Positions 30,371 to 39,239 are shown, counted from the stretch's first letter. The stretch: 64,000 nt of DNA from Jatrophihabitans_A lederbergiae (GCF_031845305.1 NZ_JAVREH010000001.1:124001-188000), one strand, 5' to 3'. Numbers and translations are program-made. Notes: generated by a model from the sequence alone, not told the origin.

Positions 30371-32140
30371 ATGCTCTCGTTGCTCGACGCCTCGGCCATC
30401 CGGCGGTGGTGTGGCGCCGCGGCGGCCGGCCTGTCCGAGCGGCGCGCCGAGATCGACGCGCTCAACGTCTATCCCATACCGGACGGCGACACCGGCACCA
30501 ACCTGGATCTGACGTTGCGCAGCGCGGCCGAGGCCCTGGAGTCCGACGCCCTCGCCGATGGCTCCACCGGTGCCGGCGCGGTCCTCGCGGCCATGGCCCA
30601 GGGCGCGGTTCTGGGCGCGCGCGGCAACTCCGGCGTCATCGTGTCCCAGATCCTGCGCGGCATGGCAGACGCCTTCGGCGATGTGGCCTCGGCCGACGGC
30701 GCGCAGCTCGCGGCAGCCCTGGAGGCGGCGTGCGAGTCGGCGTACGCGGCAGTCGCCAAGCCCGTCGAGGGAACCATCCTGTCGGTGCTGAGGTGCGCCG
30801 CGGAGGAGTCTCGGCGAACCTGTGATCGGCCCGGTGCCAGCCTGGCCGACATCGTCGCGGCCGCCGCCGACGGCGCCACCGCGGCGCTGGCCAGGACGCC
30901 TGGGCAACTGGACGTGCTCGCGGCGGCGGGTGTCGTCGACGCGGGCGGCCAGGGCCTGGTCGTGATGCTGGACGCGCTCGCCGCCACCGTCCGCTGTCGT
31001 GAGGCGCCCGCCCGTGCTGCCTCGGTGGATACCGGTCCGCTGAGCCCGACGCAAACGCAGGGTGCTGAGGCGGGGCCCGCTGCTCCGGAGTACGAGGTCC
31101 AGTACCTGCTGCGCTCCGACGAGCCGTCCGTCGCTCGGCTGAAGAAGGCACTGGGCGAGCTCGGCGACTCCCTGGCCGTCGTGGGCACCGGGGACGGCGT
31201 CTTCAACGTCCATGTGCACGTCAACGACGTCGGCGCCGCGATCGAGGCAGGTATCGAGGCCGGCAGGCCGCACCGGATCAGCGTCGTCCGCCTCGCCAAC
31301 CAGCTTCCCGGCAAGCATCCCGGCAAGCTTCGCCGCAAGCATCCCGACAGCCATTCCGATGAGGTTCGCAACCAAGTCCCCGGCAAGCTCCCGGACCAGA
31401 TTCCCGACCACGTGGCGCACCGGCCCGCTGACCACCCCGTGGGCCACCCGGCCGGGCACACCGAGAGCTCGCGGACCGGCACCGCGATGGTGGCGGTCGC
31501 GCCCGGCGAGGAGCTCGGCGACCTGTTCCGCTCCGAAGGGGTGGCGGTCGTCGAGGGCGGTCTGGGCGACAACCCGTCCACGGCCGAGGTGTTGGCCGGC
31601 ATTCTGGCGGTCGACGCCGCGCGGGTGATCCTCCTTCCCAACGCCGCCGCCGGCCGGGCAGTGGCGGAGCTGGCCGCCGAGCAGGCCCGCGAGCAGGGCA
31701 TCGAGGTCGCGGTGGTGCCCACCAAGTCGCCGCTGCAGGGGCTGGCCGCGGTGGCCGTGCACGACGAGGACCGCCGCTTCGAGGACGACGTGATTGCGCT
31801 CGCCGAGGCGGCGGCGGCAACCCGGTTCGCCGAGGTGACGCTGGCTGTCCGCGAGTCGATCACCTACGCCGGGCGGTGCGCGGCCGGTGATGTACTCGGC
31901 CTGATCGATGGCGAGGTGGTCCGGATCGGCTCGGACGTCTCCGAGGTCGCCATCGACCTGGTGAACCGGCTGATCGCCGCGGGCGGGGAGCTGGTGACTG
32001 TTGTGTCCGGCGCCGGCGCCGGGGCCGCACAGGCGGCCGCCGTGCTGGAGCGACACGTCAGAGCGGCGCACCCACTGGTGGACATCAGCATGTTCAGCGG
32101 CGGACAACCGTACTTTCCGCTCCTGATCGGGGTCGAGTAG
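30371..32140 (+). CDS. DAK2-domain kinase (FakA/YloV-like)
   Basis: 589 aa. The N-terminal DAK2/DhaL domain (about 1-200) has NVYPIPDGDTGTNLDLTL, GARGNSGVIVSQILRG and VVDAGGQGLVVMLDAL, the nucleotide and metal-binding motifs. The C-terminal part (from about 375) has ILLPNAAAGRA and CAAGDVLGLIDGEVV as in FakA-type fatty acid kinases. A Lys/His/Pro-rich insert lies at about 311-371. AAGGAG precedes ATG 30371. Its place before recG matches mycobacteria. A FakB partner is not in the window; substrate unproven. Confidence 0.88.
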   Translation: MLSLLDASAIRRWCGAAAAGLSERRAEIDALNVYPIPDGDTGTNLDLTLRSAAEALESDALADGSTGAGAVLAAMAQGAVLGARGNSGVIVSQILRGMADAFGDVASADGAQLAAALEAACESAYAAVAKPVEGTILSVLRCAAEESRRTCDRPGASLADIVAAAADGATAALARTPGQLDVLAAAGVVDAGGQGLVVMLDALAATVRCREAPARAASVDTGPLSPTQTQGAEAGPAAPEYEVQYLLRSDEPSVARLKKALGELGDSLAVVGTGDGVFNVHVHVNDVGAAIEAGIEAGRPHRISVVRLANQLPGKHPGKLRRKHPDSHSDEVRNQVPGKLPDQIPDHVAHRPADHPVGHPAGHTESSRTGTAMVAVAPGEELGDLFRSEGVAVVEGGLGDNPSTAEVLAGILAVDAARVILLPNAAAGRAVAELAAEQAREQGIEVAVVPTKSPLQGLAAVAVHDEDRRFEDDVIALAEAAAATRFAEVTLAVRESITYAGRCAAGDVLGLIDGEVVRIGSDVSEVAIDLVNRLIAAGGELVTVVSGAGAGAAQAAAVLERHVRAAHPLVDISMFSGGQPYFPLLIGVE

Positions 32141-32172
32141 AACTGTCGGCCGCTTCTGGCACAGTGAAGGTC

Positions 32173-34335
32173 ATGGCAACTCCCAGCACCCTGCTGCGTG
32201 ATGTGCTGGGCGGCAAGACCAGCCAGGCCTTCGAGAAGGGACTCCAGCTCAGCACAGCCGGCGACCTGCTCCGGCACTATCCGCGTCGCTTCAACGAACG
32301 CGGCGAACTCACCGACCTGTCCCAGCTGAGCGAAGGGGACGAGGTCACCGTCCTGGCCGAGGTCGAGTCCGCCTCGATGCGGCGCATTCCCGGACGCAGG
32401 CTGAGCATCCTCGAGGTCGTGATCCGCTCCGGCCGCCACCAGGCGACGTTGAGCTTCTTCAACCAGCAGTGGCGCGAGCGTGAGCTGCGTCCTGGCAGGC
32501 AGGGGATGTTCGCCGGCAAGGTCACCCGGTTCCGCACGAAGCTGCAGCTGAACTCGCCCGACTACATCCTGATGGACGAGGCGGACGATCTGCAGGCCCA
32601 GGACTTCGCCAGCGCGCTGATCCCGGTCTATCCGGCCACCAGCGGCCTGCCCTCGTGGACCATCGCCCGGTGCGTGCGGATGGTGCTGGACCAGCTGGAC
32701 GAGGTGCGCGACCCGCTGACCGAGGAGTTGCGGGCCCGCGCCGGGCTGATGGAACTCGGCCCAGCACTGCGCCGGATTCACCGTCCGGAGACCATGGCCG
32801 AGTATCACCAGGCCCGTCGGCGGCTGGCCTTCGACGAGGCGTTCGGAGTGCAGCTGGTACTGGCCCAGCGCAGGCATGCCATGGCAGCCAACCCGGCAGT
32901 CTCGCGCCCGCGCGTCGCCGGTGGCCTGGTCGACGCCTTCGCCGACCGGCTGCCGTTCACCTTTACAGCCGAGCAGGTTGAGATCGCGGCGACCATCGAG
33001 GCCGAGCTCGCGGCCGAGCACCCGATGCACCGGCTGCTGCAGGGCGAGGTCGGGTCCGGCAAGACCGTCGTCGCGCTGCGCGCCATGTTGCAGGTCGTCG
33101 ACGCCGGCGCGCAGGCCGCTCTGCTGGCCCCGACCGAGGTGCTGGCGGCGCAGCACGCGGCCACGGTGGCCGAGCTGCTGGGCGACCTGGCCGACGCGGG
33201 CCGGCTCGGCGGCTCCGACCAGGGCACCAAGGTGGTGCTGCTGACCGGCTCCATGTCGGCGCCCGCGCGCCGGGCCGCCCTGCTCGACGCCGCCTCCGGT
33301 GCCGCGGGCATCGTGATCGGCACCCATGCCCTCATCCAGGACTCCGTCCAGTTCGCCGACCTCGGCCTGGTCGTGATCGACGAGCAGCACCGCTTCGGTG
33401 TCGAGCAGCGCGACGCCCTGCGCGGCAAGGCATCGGCGCCGCCGCACATGCTCGTCATGACGGCGACCCCGATCCCGCGCACCGTCGCGATGACCGTCTT
33501 CGGTGACCTCGAGACCTCGGAGTTGCACGAGTTGCCGGCCGGGCGCAAAGAGATCACCAGCAATGTCGTCCCGGTCACCGAGCGGCCCGACTGGTTGGAC
33601 CGGGTGTGGCAGCGGGTGCACGAAGAGGTCGCCGTCGGCCGGCAGGTGTTTCTCGTCTGCCCGCGGATCGGCGAAGAAGAGGACGCCGAGGACATCGGTG
33701 CGGCGGCCGACGACCAGGCCGTGCAGACCGCGTCGGTGCTGGCGACGTACGCCGAGCTGGCCGCCGACCAGCTCGCGGACCTCCGGCTGGCGCTGCTGCA
33801 CGGCCGGATGCATGCCGACGAGAAGAACGACGCCATGGCGCGGTTCGCGGCCGGTGAGGTGGACGTGCTGGTCGCCACCACGGTGATCGAGGTCGGGATC
33901 AACGTTCCCAACGCCTCGCTGATGGTGATCCTGGACGCCGATCGGTTCGGGGTCTCACAACTGCACCAGCTGCGCGGCCGGATCGGCCGCGGTGGTCATC
34001 CGGGACTCTGCCTGATGCTTAGCCAACTGCCGTTCGGGCATCCCTCGCTGACCCGGCTGGAAGATGTTGCCAAGACCACCGACGGGTTCGAGCTCGCGAT
34101 GCTGGACCTCAAGCAGCGCCGCGAGGGCGACGTGCTCGGCGCGGCGCAGTCCGGCCGCAAGTCCCGGCTCAAGCTGCTGTCGCTGGTGCAGGACGAGAAG
34201 CTGATCCTGTTGGCCCGTGCCGAGGCCAGGCAGATCATCGAGGACGACCCGACGTTGGCCGCACACCTGCCGCTGCAGGAGTTCCTGTGGGACTCCTTCG
34301 ACTCCGACCGCGCAGACTTCCTGTACAAGTCCTGA
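32173..34335 (+). CDS. recG: ATP-dependent DNA helicase RecG
   Basis: 720 aa; remodels stalled forks and Holliday junctions. An N-terminal OB/wedge domain (about 45-150, LLRHYPRRFNERGELTDL) precedes the helicase domains. Motif I is GEVGSGKTVVALRA, motif II DEQHRFGVEQR, motif III TATPIPRT, and VIEVGINVPNASLM and QLRGRIGRGG are motifs V and VI. ATG 32173 is preferred; GTG 32164 is possible. The ribosome site GAAGG is close. Confidence 0.96.
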   Translation: MATPSTLLRDVLGGKTSQAFEKGLQLSTAGDLLRHYPRRFNERGELTDLSQLSEGDEVTVLAEVESASMRRIPGRRLSILEVVIRSGRHQATLSFFNQQWRERELRPGRQGMFAGKVTRFRTKLQLNSPDYILMDEADDLQAQDFASALIPVYPATSGLPSWTIARCVRMVLDQLDEVRDPLTEELRARAGLMELGPALRRIHRPETMAEYHQARRRLAFDEAFGVQLVLAQRRHAMAANPAVSRPRVAGGLVDAFADRLPFTFTAEQVEIAATIEAELAAEHPMHRLLQGEVGSGKTVVALRAMLQVVDAGAQAALLAPTEVLAAQHAATVAELLGDLADAGRLGGSDQGTKVVLLTGSMSAPARRAALLDAASGAAGIVIGTHALIQDSVQFADLGLVVIDEQHRFGVEQRDALRGKASAPPHMLVMTATPIPRTVAMTVFGDLETSELHELPAGRKEITSNVVPVTERPDWLDRVWQRVHEEVAVGRQVFLVCPRIGEEEDAEDIGAAADDQAVQTASVLATYAELAADQLADLRLALLHGRMHADEKNDAMARFAAGEVDVLVATTVIEVGINVPNASLMVILDADRFGVSQLHQLRGRIGRGGHPGLCLMLSQLPFGHPSLTRLEDVAKTTDGFELAMLDLKQRREGDVLGAAQSGRKSRLKLLSLVQDEKLILLARAEARQIIEDDPTLAAHLPLQEFLWDSFDSDRADFLYKS

Positions 34336-34403
34336 CCCGAGCCGGCCGCGGCTCTGTAGTGAGTTCGATGAAAGTGACCGGAGACGTAGCGCTGCCTGAC
34401 CAC

Positions 34404-34409
34404 TACGCT
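34404..34409 (+). promoter_or_regulatory. -10 box of rsmD (leaderless)
   Basis: TACGCT ends eight bases before GTG 34418, predicting a leaderless transcript for rsmD. No clear -35. Confidence 0.5.
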
Positions 34410-34417
34410 CAACATCC

Positions 34418-34975
34418 GTGACTCGGATCGTGGGTGGCGAGGCCAGGGGCCGACGGCTCGCGGTTCCCCCCCGCGGTACCCGGCCGACCTCGGACCGGGC
34501 ACGCGAGGGCCTGTTCAACACCCTGCGCGCCGAGATGCAGCTCGTCGGTGCCCGGGTCCTCGATCTGTACGCGGGCTCCGGGGCGGTGGGCCTGGAGGCC
34601 CTGTCACGGGGCGCGGCAGTGGTCGTGTTCGTGGAGTCCGAACGCAAGGCCGCGACTGTGCTGCAGGACAACGTCCGGGCCGTCGGCCTGCCGGGCGCGA
34701 CCGTGCACCGCTGCAGCGTCGACACCTACCTCGCGGCTCTCGGTGCCGAAGATCCGTTCGACGTGGTCTTCGCGGACCCGCCGTACGCCGTGACCGACGC
34801 GGTGATCGCCACCGTGCTGGAGCGGCTCTCGGAGAACGGCTGGGTGTCCTCGGGGGGCGTGGTGGTTCTCGAGCGGTCGTGCCGCGGTCCCGAGCCGCAG
34901 TGGCCGGCTGAGATAAAAGCCATCAAGCAACGGCGGTACGGCGAGGGTTGCCTTTGGTACGGTCGCCGGGCGTAG
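34418..34975 (+). CDS. rsmD: 16S rRNA (guanine966-N2)-methyltransferase
   Basis: 185 aa. RIVGGEARGRRLAVP and PTSDRAREGLFN are the N-terminal RNA-binding signature, VLDLYAGSGAVGLEAL is the SAM motif I, and ADPPYA the N-methylation DPPY motif. Followed by coaD, the usual pairing in bacteria. Confidence 0.95.
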   Translation: MTRIVGGEARGRRLAVPPRGTRPTSDRAREGLFNTLRAEMQLVGARVLDLYAGSGAVGLEALSRGAAVVVFVESERKAATVLQDNVRAVGLPGATVHRCSVDTYLAALGAEDPFDVVFADPPYAVTDAVIATVLERLSENGWVSSGGVVVLERSCRGPEPQWPAEIKAIKQRRYGEGCLWYGRRA

Positions 34976-35033
34976 CCAACGTGACCGAAATCGCGATGCC
35001 GCCTGTCAGGGTGGCCTCTTTTCGAAGGTGTCG

Positions 35034-35567
35034 ATGAGCGCTGAGTCCATAGTCCGACGCGCGGTGTGCCCGGGCTCCTTCGATCCGGTCACCAACGGGC
35101 ATCTCGACATCATCAGCCGGGCCGCGGACCTCTACGACGAGATCGTGGTGGCCGTCCTCGTCAACAAGAGCAAGTCCAGCCTGTTCACCGTCGAGGAGCG
35201 GATCTCGCTGCTCACCGAGGTGACCCAGAGCTACGGCAACGTCCGGGTCGACTACTTTCACGGGCTGCTGGTGGAGTACTGCCGGGCCCGGCAGATCCCG
35301 GTGATCGTCAAGGGCTTGCGGGCTGTCAGTGACTTCGACTACGAGTTGCAGATGGCGCAGATGAATCGCGGCCTTGCCGGCGTGGACACGCTCTTCATGC
35401 CCACCAATCCCGAGTACAGCTTCCTCGCCTCCAGCCTGGTCAAAGAGATCGCCACCTACGGCGGGGACGTCAGCAGCCTGCTTCCCGAACTGGTTCACAA
35501 GCGGTTGCTGGAACGGCTGGAGGAGCAGACCCGGGCGCGGCGAGCAGACTCCGGTCAGCTGCGATGA
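35034..35567 (+). CDS. coaD: Phosphopantetheine adenylyltransferase
   Basis: 177 aa; adenylates 4'-phosphopantetheine in coenzyme A synthesis. CPGSFDPVTNGHLDII is the nucleotidyltransferase start with the TxGH-type motif. GLRAVSDFDYELQMAQMNR and NPEYSFLASSLVKEIA are the substrate and ATP regions. ATG 35034 has GAAGG upstream; GTG 35028 is in frame too. Its stop overlaps the sepIVA start. Confidence 0.97.
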   Translation: MSAESIVRRAVCPGSFDPVTNGHLDIISRAADLYDEIVVAVLVNKSKSSLFTVEERISLLTEVTQSYGNVRVDYFHGLLVEYCRARQIPVIVKGLRAVSDFDYELQMAQMNRGLAGVDTLFMPTNPEYSFLASSLVKEIATYGGDVSSLLPELVHKRLLERLEEQTRARRADSGQLR

Positions 35568-36193
35568 CCGACCACACGCTGGCACGGGCGGACGAGGTTC
35601 TCACCGACCTGGTCGAACTGGTGGAAACAGCTCGGTCGGTGCCGATGTCGTCGTCCTGTGTGATCCCGCGGGAGCGGACGCTGGATCTGCTGGACGCACT
35701 GCGCGAGGTGCTGCCTCCCGAGCTGATGGAGTCCCGGCGCATCGTCGCCGAGCGCCACCGCACCCTGGCCGAGGCCGGCGAGCGGGCGGATGAGGCGCTC
35801 CGCGCCGCGCGCGAAGAGGCCGACCTGCTGCTGGCCGCGTCGCAGGCCCAGGCCCGCGAGCTGGTCGAGGCCGGGGAGCGGGAGCAGGCCCGGCTGGTGT
35901 CGGCCGGCAGCGTGCAGCAGGCCGCACTGGTCGAGGCCGACCGGCTCCGTGCCAGCGCCGAGGAGCACGCCGAGCAGACTCGGACGGCGACCGACGAGTA
36001 CGCGGACCAGACCAGGGCGGCAGCGGAGGAGTACGCCGAACGGGTCACCGCCGATGCCGACGAGTACGCCGGGCGGCTGCGCTCGGATGCCCAGGGCTAT
36101 GCCCACAAGACCCTGTCGGAACTGGTCGAGAGCCTGCAGCGGCTCGTGGTCACCGCCGAGAACGGGCGGAACGCGCTGCTTCCACCGGAATAG
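35564..36193 (+). CDS. sepIVA: SepIVA-type DivIVA-domain cell division protein
   Basis: 209 aa. The N-terminal signature LVELVETARSVPMSSSCVIPR matches that of mycobacterial SepIVA, an essential septum protein encoded at the same place. From residue ~60 to ~190 it is one long coiled coil rich in Ala, Glu and Arg with repeated 'E.A..A..EYA' steps. No membrane segment. Predicted to organise septal growth. ATG 35564 overlaps the coaD stop. Confidence 0.88.
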   Translation: MTDHTLARADEVLTDLVELVETARSVPMSSSCVIPRERTLDLLDALREVLPPELMESRRIVAERHRTLAEAGERADEALRAAREEADLLLAASQAQARELVEAGEREQARLVSAGSVQQAALVEADRLRASAEEHAEQTRTATDEYADQTRAAAEEYAERVTADADEYAGRLRSDAQGYAHKTLSELVESLQRLVVTAENGRNALLPPE

Positions 36194-36295
36194 GCCCAGC
36201 GACCGACCAGGCCAGCCATCGGAGTACGCAAGCCGGCGGAGCACGCAAGCCGACACGAGCGTTCCGGGCGGTTGCGCGGGCACGCGGCCAGCCAA

Positions 36296-36325
36296 TTTCT
36301 GCGCCCGCACGGGCTCAGGTAGTCT
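36296..36325 (+). promoter_or_regulatory. Candidate promoter of the DUF177-rpmF-rnc-mutM operon
   Basis: TAGTCT (36320-36325) with TTTCTG/TTCTGC at 36296-36302 about 18 bp upstream. It lies in the 217-bp gap after sepIVA, otherwise without features, and would give a leader of about 80 nt. Confidence 0.4.
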
Positions 36326-36410
36326 GGACAACGGTCTAATCCATGTTCTGGGCAAGCACCATCAGCAAGCTCCACAGTCTGCTCCACATCACATCAAGTG
36401 AAGGTCGTCA

Positions 36411-36986
36411 GTGAACCCGCGCAGCCCGTTCGTCCTGGATACCCGGGAACTCGGCCGTCGCCCGGGTTTGAAGCGCGACTATCACCGCGATGCTGAAGCG
36501 CCTGCACAGCTTGGCCTGGACATGATCGGTGTGCCTCAGGGCGCGCTGCTCGACATCAACGTCCGGCTCGAATCGGTGACTGAAGGCGTCCTGGCGACAG
36601 GTACGGTCACCGCTCCGGTCGAGGGCGAATGCGGGCGGTGCCTCTCACACTTCACCGACACATCAGAGGTCGAGTTCGTCGAGCTGTTCGCCTACCCGAA
36701 CAGCATCACGGTCGAGACCACCGATGAGGATGAGGTCGCCCGGCTCGAGGGTGATTACCTCGATCTCGAGCCGGTGGTGCGTGACGCGGTGGTGCTGAGC
36801 TTGCCGCTCACCCCGCTGTGCGGTCCAGACTGCGGCGGTCTGTGCCCCGAATGCGGGGAGCGGATCGACGACCTGCCGGCCGATCACACGCACACCCAGC
36901 TCGACCCACGCTGGGCTGCTCTCGCAGAGCGGTTCGGTGCACAAGAGTCCGAAAGCCCCGACAGCACCACACAGAGTCAGGAGTAA
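36411..36986 (+). CDS. DUF177/YceD family protein
   Basis: 191 aa. DUF177 pattern GECGRCLSHF followed by a strand with VEFVELFAY, then LCGPDCGGLCPECG, a probable zinc site with five Cys. The acidic C-terminal tail ends TTQSQE. YceD proteins lie before rpmF throughout bacteria and influence 23S rRNA levels; the mechanism is unclear. GTG 36411 has GAAGG upstream. Confidence 0.92.
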   Translation: MNPRSPFVLDTRELGRRPGLKRDYHRDAEAPAQLGLDMIGVPQGALLDINVRLESVTEGVLATGTVTAPVEGECGRCLSHFTDTSEVEFVELFAYPNSITVETTDEDEVARLEGDYLDLEPVVRDAVVLSLPLTPLCGPDCGGLCPECGERIDDLPADHTHTQLDPRWAALAERFGAQESESPDSTTQSQE

Positions 36987-36991
36987 CCGCC

Positions 36992-37171
36992 GTGGCCGTG
37001 CCGAAGCGGAAAATGTCGCGATCCAACACCCGGGCGCGACGCTCGCAGTGGAAGACCACCGCGCCCAACTTGATGACCTGCCCGAACCGGGCGTGCGGTC
37101 AGCCGAAGCTGCTGCACACCGCGTGCGCCAACTGCGGCCAGTACGACGGCCGGCAGGTCCTGTCGGTCTGA
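36992..37171 (+). CDS. rpmF: 50S ribosomal protein L32
   Basis: 59 aa: VAVPKRKMSRSNTRARRSQWK, then CPNRACGQPKLLHTACANCG, the zinc-binding C+ form, ending YDGRQVLSV. GTG 36992 follows CAGGAG at 36979-36984, seven bases upstream. Confidence 0.97.
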   Translation: MAVPKRKMSRSNTRARRSQWKTTAPNLMTCPNRACGQPKLLHTACANCGQYDGRQVLSV

Positions 37172-37218
37172 CGAGCGCTCATGCTGCTCGCTCAACCCGC
37201 ACCTCAGGCCTCGTAACC

Positions 37219-38019
37219 GTGGCCTCCAGGCCGCCGAGGACGGCGGAGCCTGCTGAATTGGCGGCGGAGCTCGGTGTCGACATGGATGCCGAGCTCTTTC
37301 GTCGTGCCCTGACGCACCGCTCGTACGCGTACGAGAACGGCGACCTGCCGCACAACGAGCGGCTCGAGTTCCTGGGCGACTCGGTGCTCGGTGTCGTCAT
37401 CACCGAAGCGCTCTATCGGGAGCACCCCGAGCTGGCCGAGGGCAAGCTCGCGAAGCTGCGCGCGTCCGTGGTCAACATGCGCGCGCTCGCGTCGGTCGCC
37501 CGTGGCATCGGCCCGGACGGCATCGGCAAATACATCATGCTGGGCCGGGGCGAGGACGCCACCGGTGGCCGGGACAAGCCCTCGATCCTCGCGGACACCC
37601 TCGAAGCGATCCTCGGCGCGGTACACCTGCAGCACGGCCTCGGCGTTGCCAGTGAGGTGATCCACCGGCTGTTCGACCCGGTGCTGGCCGCCGCGCCCGG
37701 TTACGGGGCCGCGCTGGACTGGAAGACCTCGCTGCAGGAGCTGACCGCCGTGCGCGGGCTCGGGGTGCCCGAGTACGTGATCACCTCCGAGGGGCCCGAC
37801 CACGCCAAGGAGTTCACCGCCGCCGCCGTGGTGGACGGCCAGACGTACGGCATCCGGCCGGGTCGGAACAAGAAAGAGGCCGAGCAGGCGGCGGCCGAGG
37901 CAGCGTGGCAGGTCCTCACCGCCGAATCGGCTGATCCAGCGGGTGCCGATGGCGCTGATGATGCGGGAGCCGAGGACGGCCCTGTTCACACTCCCGCCAG
38001 CGGCGGCGGAACCGGCTGA
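37219..38019 (+). CDS. rnc: Ribonuclease III
   Basis: 266 aa; cuts double-stranded RNA in rRNA maturation. The catalytic signature NERLEFLGDSVLG (acidic metal ligands), ALTHRSYAYEN and ILADTLEAILGAV are present. The dsRNA-binding domain begins DWKTSLQELTA and ends NKKEAEQAAAEAAW. An acidic, Gly-rich tail follows. The start is uncertain: GTG 37219 gives about 20 residues before LGVDMDAELF; ATG 37282 would be too short. mutM begins immediately after the stop. Confidence 0.95.
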   Translation: MASRPPRTAEPAELAAELGVDMDAELFRRALTHRSYAYENGDLPHNERLEFLGDSVLGVVITEALYREHPELAEGKLAKLRASVVNMRALASVARGIGPDGIGKYIMLGRGEDATGGRDKPSILADTLEAILGAVHLQHGLGVASEVIHRLFDPVLAAAPGYGAALDWKTSLQELTAVRGLGVPEYVITSEGPDHAKEFTAAAVVDGQTYGIRPGRNKKEAEQAAAEAAWQVLTAESADPAGADGADDAGAEDGPVHTPASGGGTG

Positions 38020-38895
38020 GTGCCTGAGCTTCCCGAGGTCGAGACCGTCCGCGCGGGCCTGGCGCGCTGGGTGGTGGGTCGCACCATCGCCGAGGTCGAC
38101 TCCTTGCACCCGCGCGCGATCCGGCGGCACCTGGCCGGTCCGGTCGACCTGGCCGAGCGGCTGGTGGGTCGGCGCGTCAGCTCGGCCGAGCGCCGCGGCA
38201 AGTACCTGTGGCTGGTGCTGGACGACGGCCCGTTCTGCCTGATCGGCCACCTGGGCATGAGCGGGCAACTGCTGGTACTCGAGCGCGGGGCGGAACCCGG
38301 GCCACACCTGCGCGGACGCATAACGTTCACCGACGGCGGCCGCGAGCTCCGCTTCGTCGACCAGCGGACCTTCGGTGGCCTGCACCTGGACGAGCTGGTG
38401 CCCGACGGGCCCACCCAGGTTCCGGCGAGCGTGTCGCACATTGCACGTGACCCCCTCGATCCGTACTTCGACGACGAGGGCTGGATCCGGTCCGTCCGCC
38501 GCCGTAACACCACGATCAAGCGGGTGCTGCTCGACCAGACCTCCATCTCCGGCGTGGGCAACATCTACGCCGACGAGGCGCTGTGGCGCGCCCGGCTGCA
38601 CGGCGACCGACCCACCAGCGCGCTGACCCGGCCGGCCTTGCGCACGCTGCTCGCCGAGCTGCGGGTGGTCTTCGCCGACGCCGTGAAGGCGGGCGGAACC
38701 TCCTTCGACGCCCTGTACGTCAACGTCAACGGCGAGAGCGGGTACTTCGACCGGTCGCTGAACGCCTATGGCCGGGCGGGGAAGCCGTGCGCTCGCTGCG
38801 GGCGGCCGATCGCCCGGACCAAGTGGATGAACCGGTCGTCGTACTTCTGCCCCCACTGCCAGCGGCCACCGCGCGGGCAGAGCATCGGAAGGTGA
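38020..38895 (+). CDS. mutM: Formamidopyrimidine-DNA glycosylase
   Basis: 291 aa; removes 8-oxoguanine and cleaves the abasic site. It begins PELPEVETVR after the initiator, giving catalytic Pro and Glu. RRGKYL carries the conserved Lys, SGVGNIYADEALWRA is the H2TH motif, and CARCGRPIARTKW with CPHCQ the C-terminal zinc finger. With MutT1 it forms a GO-type oxidised-guanine defence in the window. GTG start directly abuts the rnc stop. Confidence 0.96.
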   Translation: MPELPEVETVRAGLARWVVGRTIAEVDSLHPRAIRRHLAGPVDLAERLVGRRVSSAERRGKYLWLVLDDGPFCLIGHLGMSGQLLVLERGAEPGPHLRGRITFTDGGRELRFVDQRTFGGLHLDELVPDGPTQVPASVSHIARDPLDPYFDDEGWIRSVRRRNTTIKRVLLDQTSISGVGNIYADEALWRARLHGDRPTSALTRPALRTLLAELRVVFADAVKAGGTSFDALYVNVNGESGYFDRSLNAYGRAGKPCARCGRPIARTKWMNRSSYFCPHCQRPPRGQSIGR

Positions 38896-38901
38896 AGCGT
38901 C

Positions 38902-39060
38902 ATGACGGAACCAGACAGGCCGGCGGCCCCGGTTCGGCTGACCGCCTGGGTGCACGGGCAGGTGCAAGGCGTCGGGTTCCGCTGGTGGACCCGGTCGCGG
39001 GCGTTGGAACTCGGGCTCGTCGGGAGCGCGACGAACCTGGCCGGTTTCGTCGAGCGGTAA
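38902..39060 (+). pseudogene. acyP: Acylphosphatase with an internal in-frame deletion
   Basis: A 52-codon frame. The first ~45 residues are a good acylphosphatase N-terminus (VRLTAWVHGQVQGVGFRWW with the phosphate loop and catalytic Arg, then SATNLA with the catalytic Asn). It then jumps to GFVER and stops. Mycobacterial AcyP, as I recall, continues after this Asn for about 45 residues and ends TGFSER, so the ending looks like the true C-terminus with the middle strands and helix removed in frame. The product should not fold normally. It lies between mutM and smc, the usual acyP place. Confidence 0.75.
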
Positions 39061-39093
39061 CGGCGGCCACCCTGCCAGCTCCTGAGGATCGTG

Positions 39094-39228
39094 ATGAATT
39101 TGTTTCTCAGCCGCCGCGGTGCGACCATGAAAACTCCAAGTCAATTCTTCGCCGGCAGCTCGCCGGGCGCTCGCGATGCGACCCACGTCGCCGCGGGCCT
39201 ACACCGAACGAGCGCCGGGAGTCCGTGA
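39094..39228 (+). CDS. Candidate small protein, 44 aa
   Basis: Open frame starting MNLFLSRRGATMKTPSQFF with GAGGA 5 nt upstream of ATG 39094 and ending 12 nt before the next gene. The first codons are AT-rich against the local background, as often at real gene starts. No known family recognised. A hairpin (CGGCGGC/GCCGCCG arms) surrounds the start region. It could also be non-coding sequence left by the acyP deletion. Confidence 0.35.
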   Translation: MNLFLSRRGATMKTPSQFFAGSSPGARDATHVAAGLHRTSAGSP

Positions 39229-39239
39229 AAGGTCGCCAC

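Noticed and set aside
30282..30512. Peptide encoded by the 21-bp repeats before the DAK2 kinase
   Set aside because: No conventional start with a ribosome site, and it runs out of phase into the kinase gene.
30272..32107. 611-codon minus-strand open frame opposite the DAK2 kinase
   Set aside because: Rich in Arg/Gly/His with no family features; the kinase strand is conserved.
36194..36410. Gene or structured RNA in the sepIVA-DUF177 gap
   Set aside because: Only a candidate promoter could be supported; no conserved frame or strong fold.
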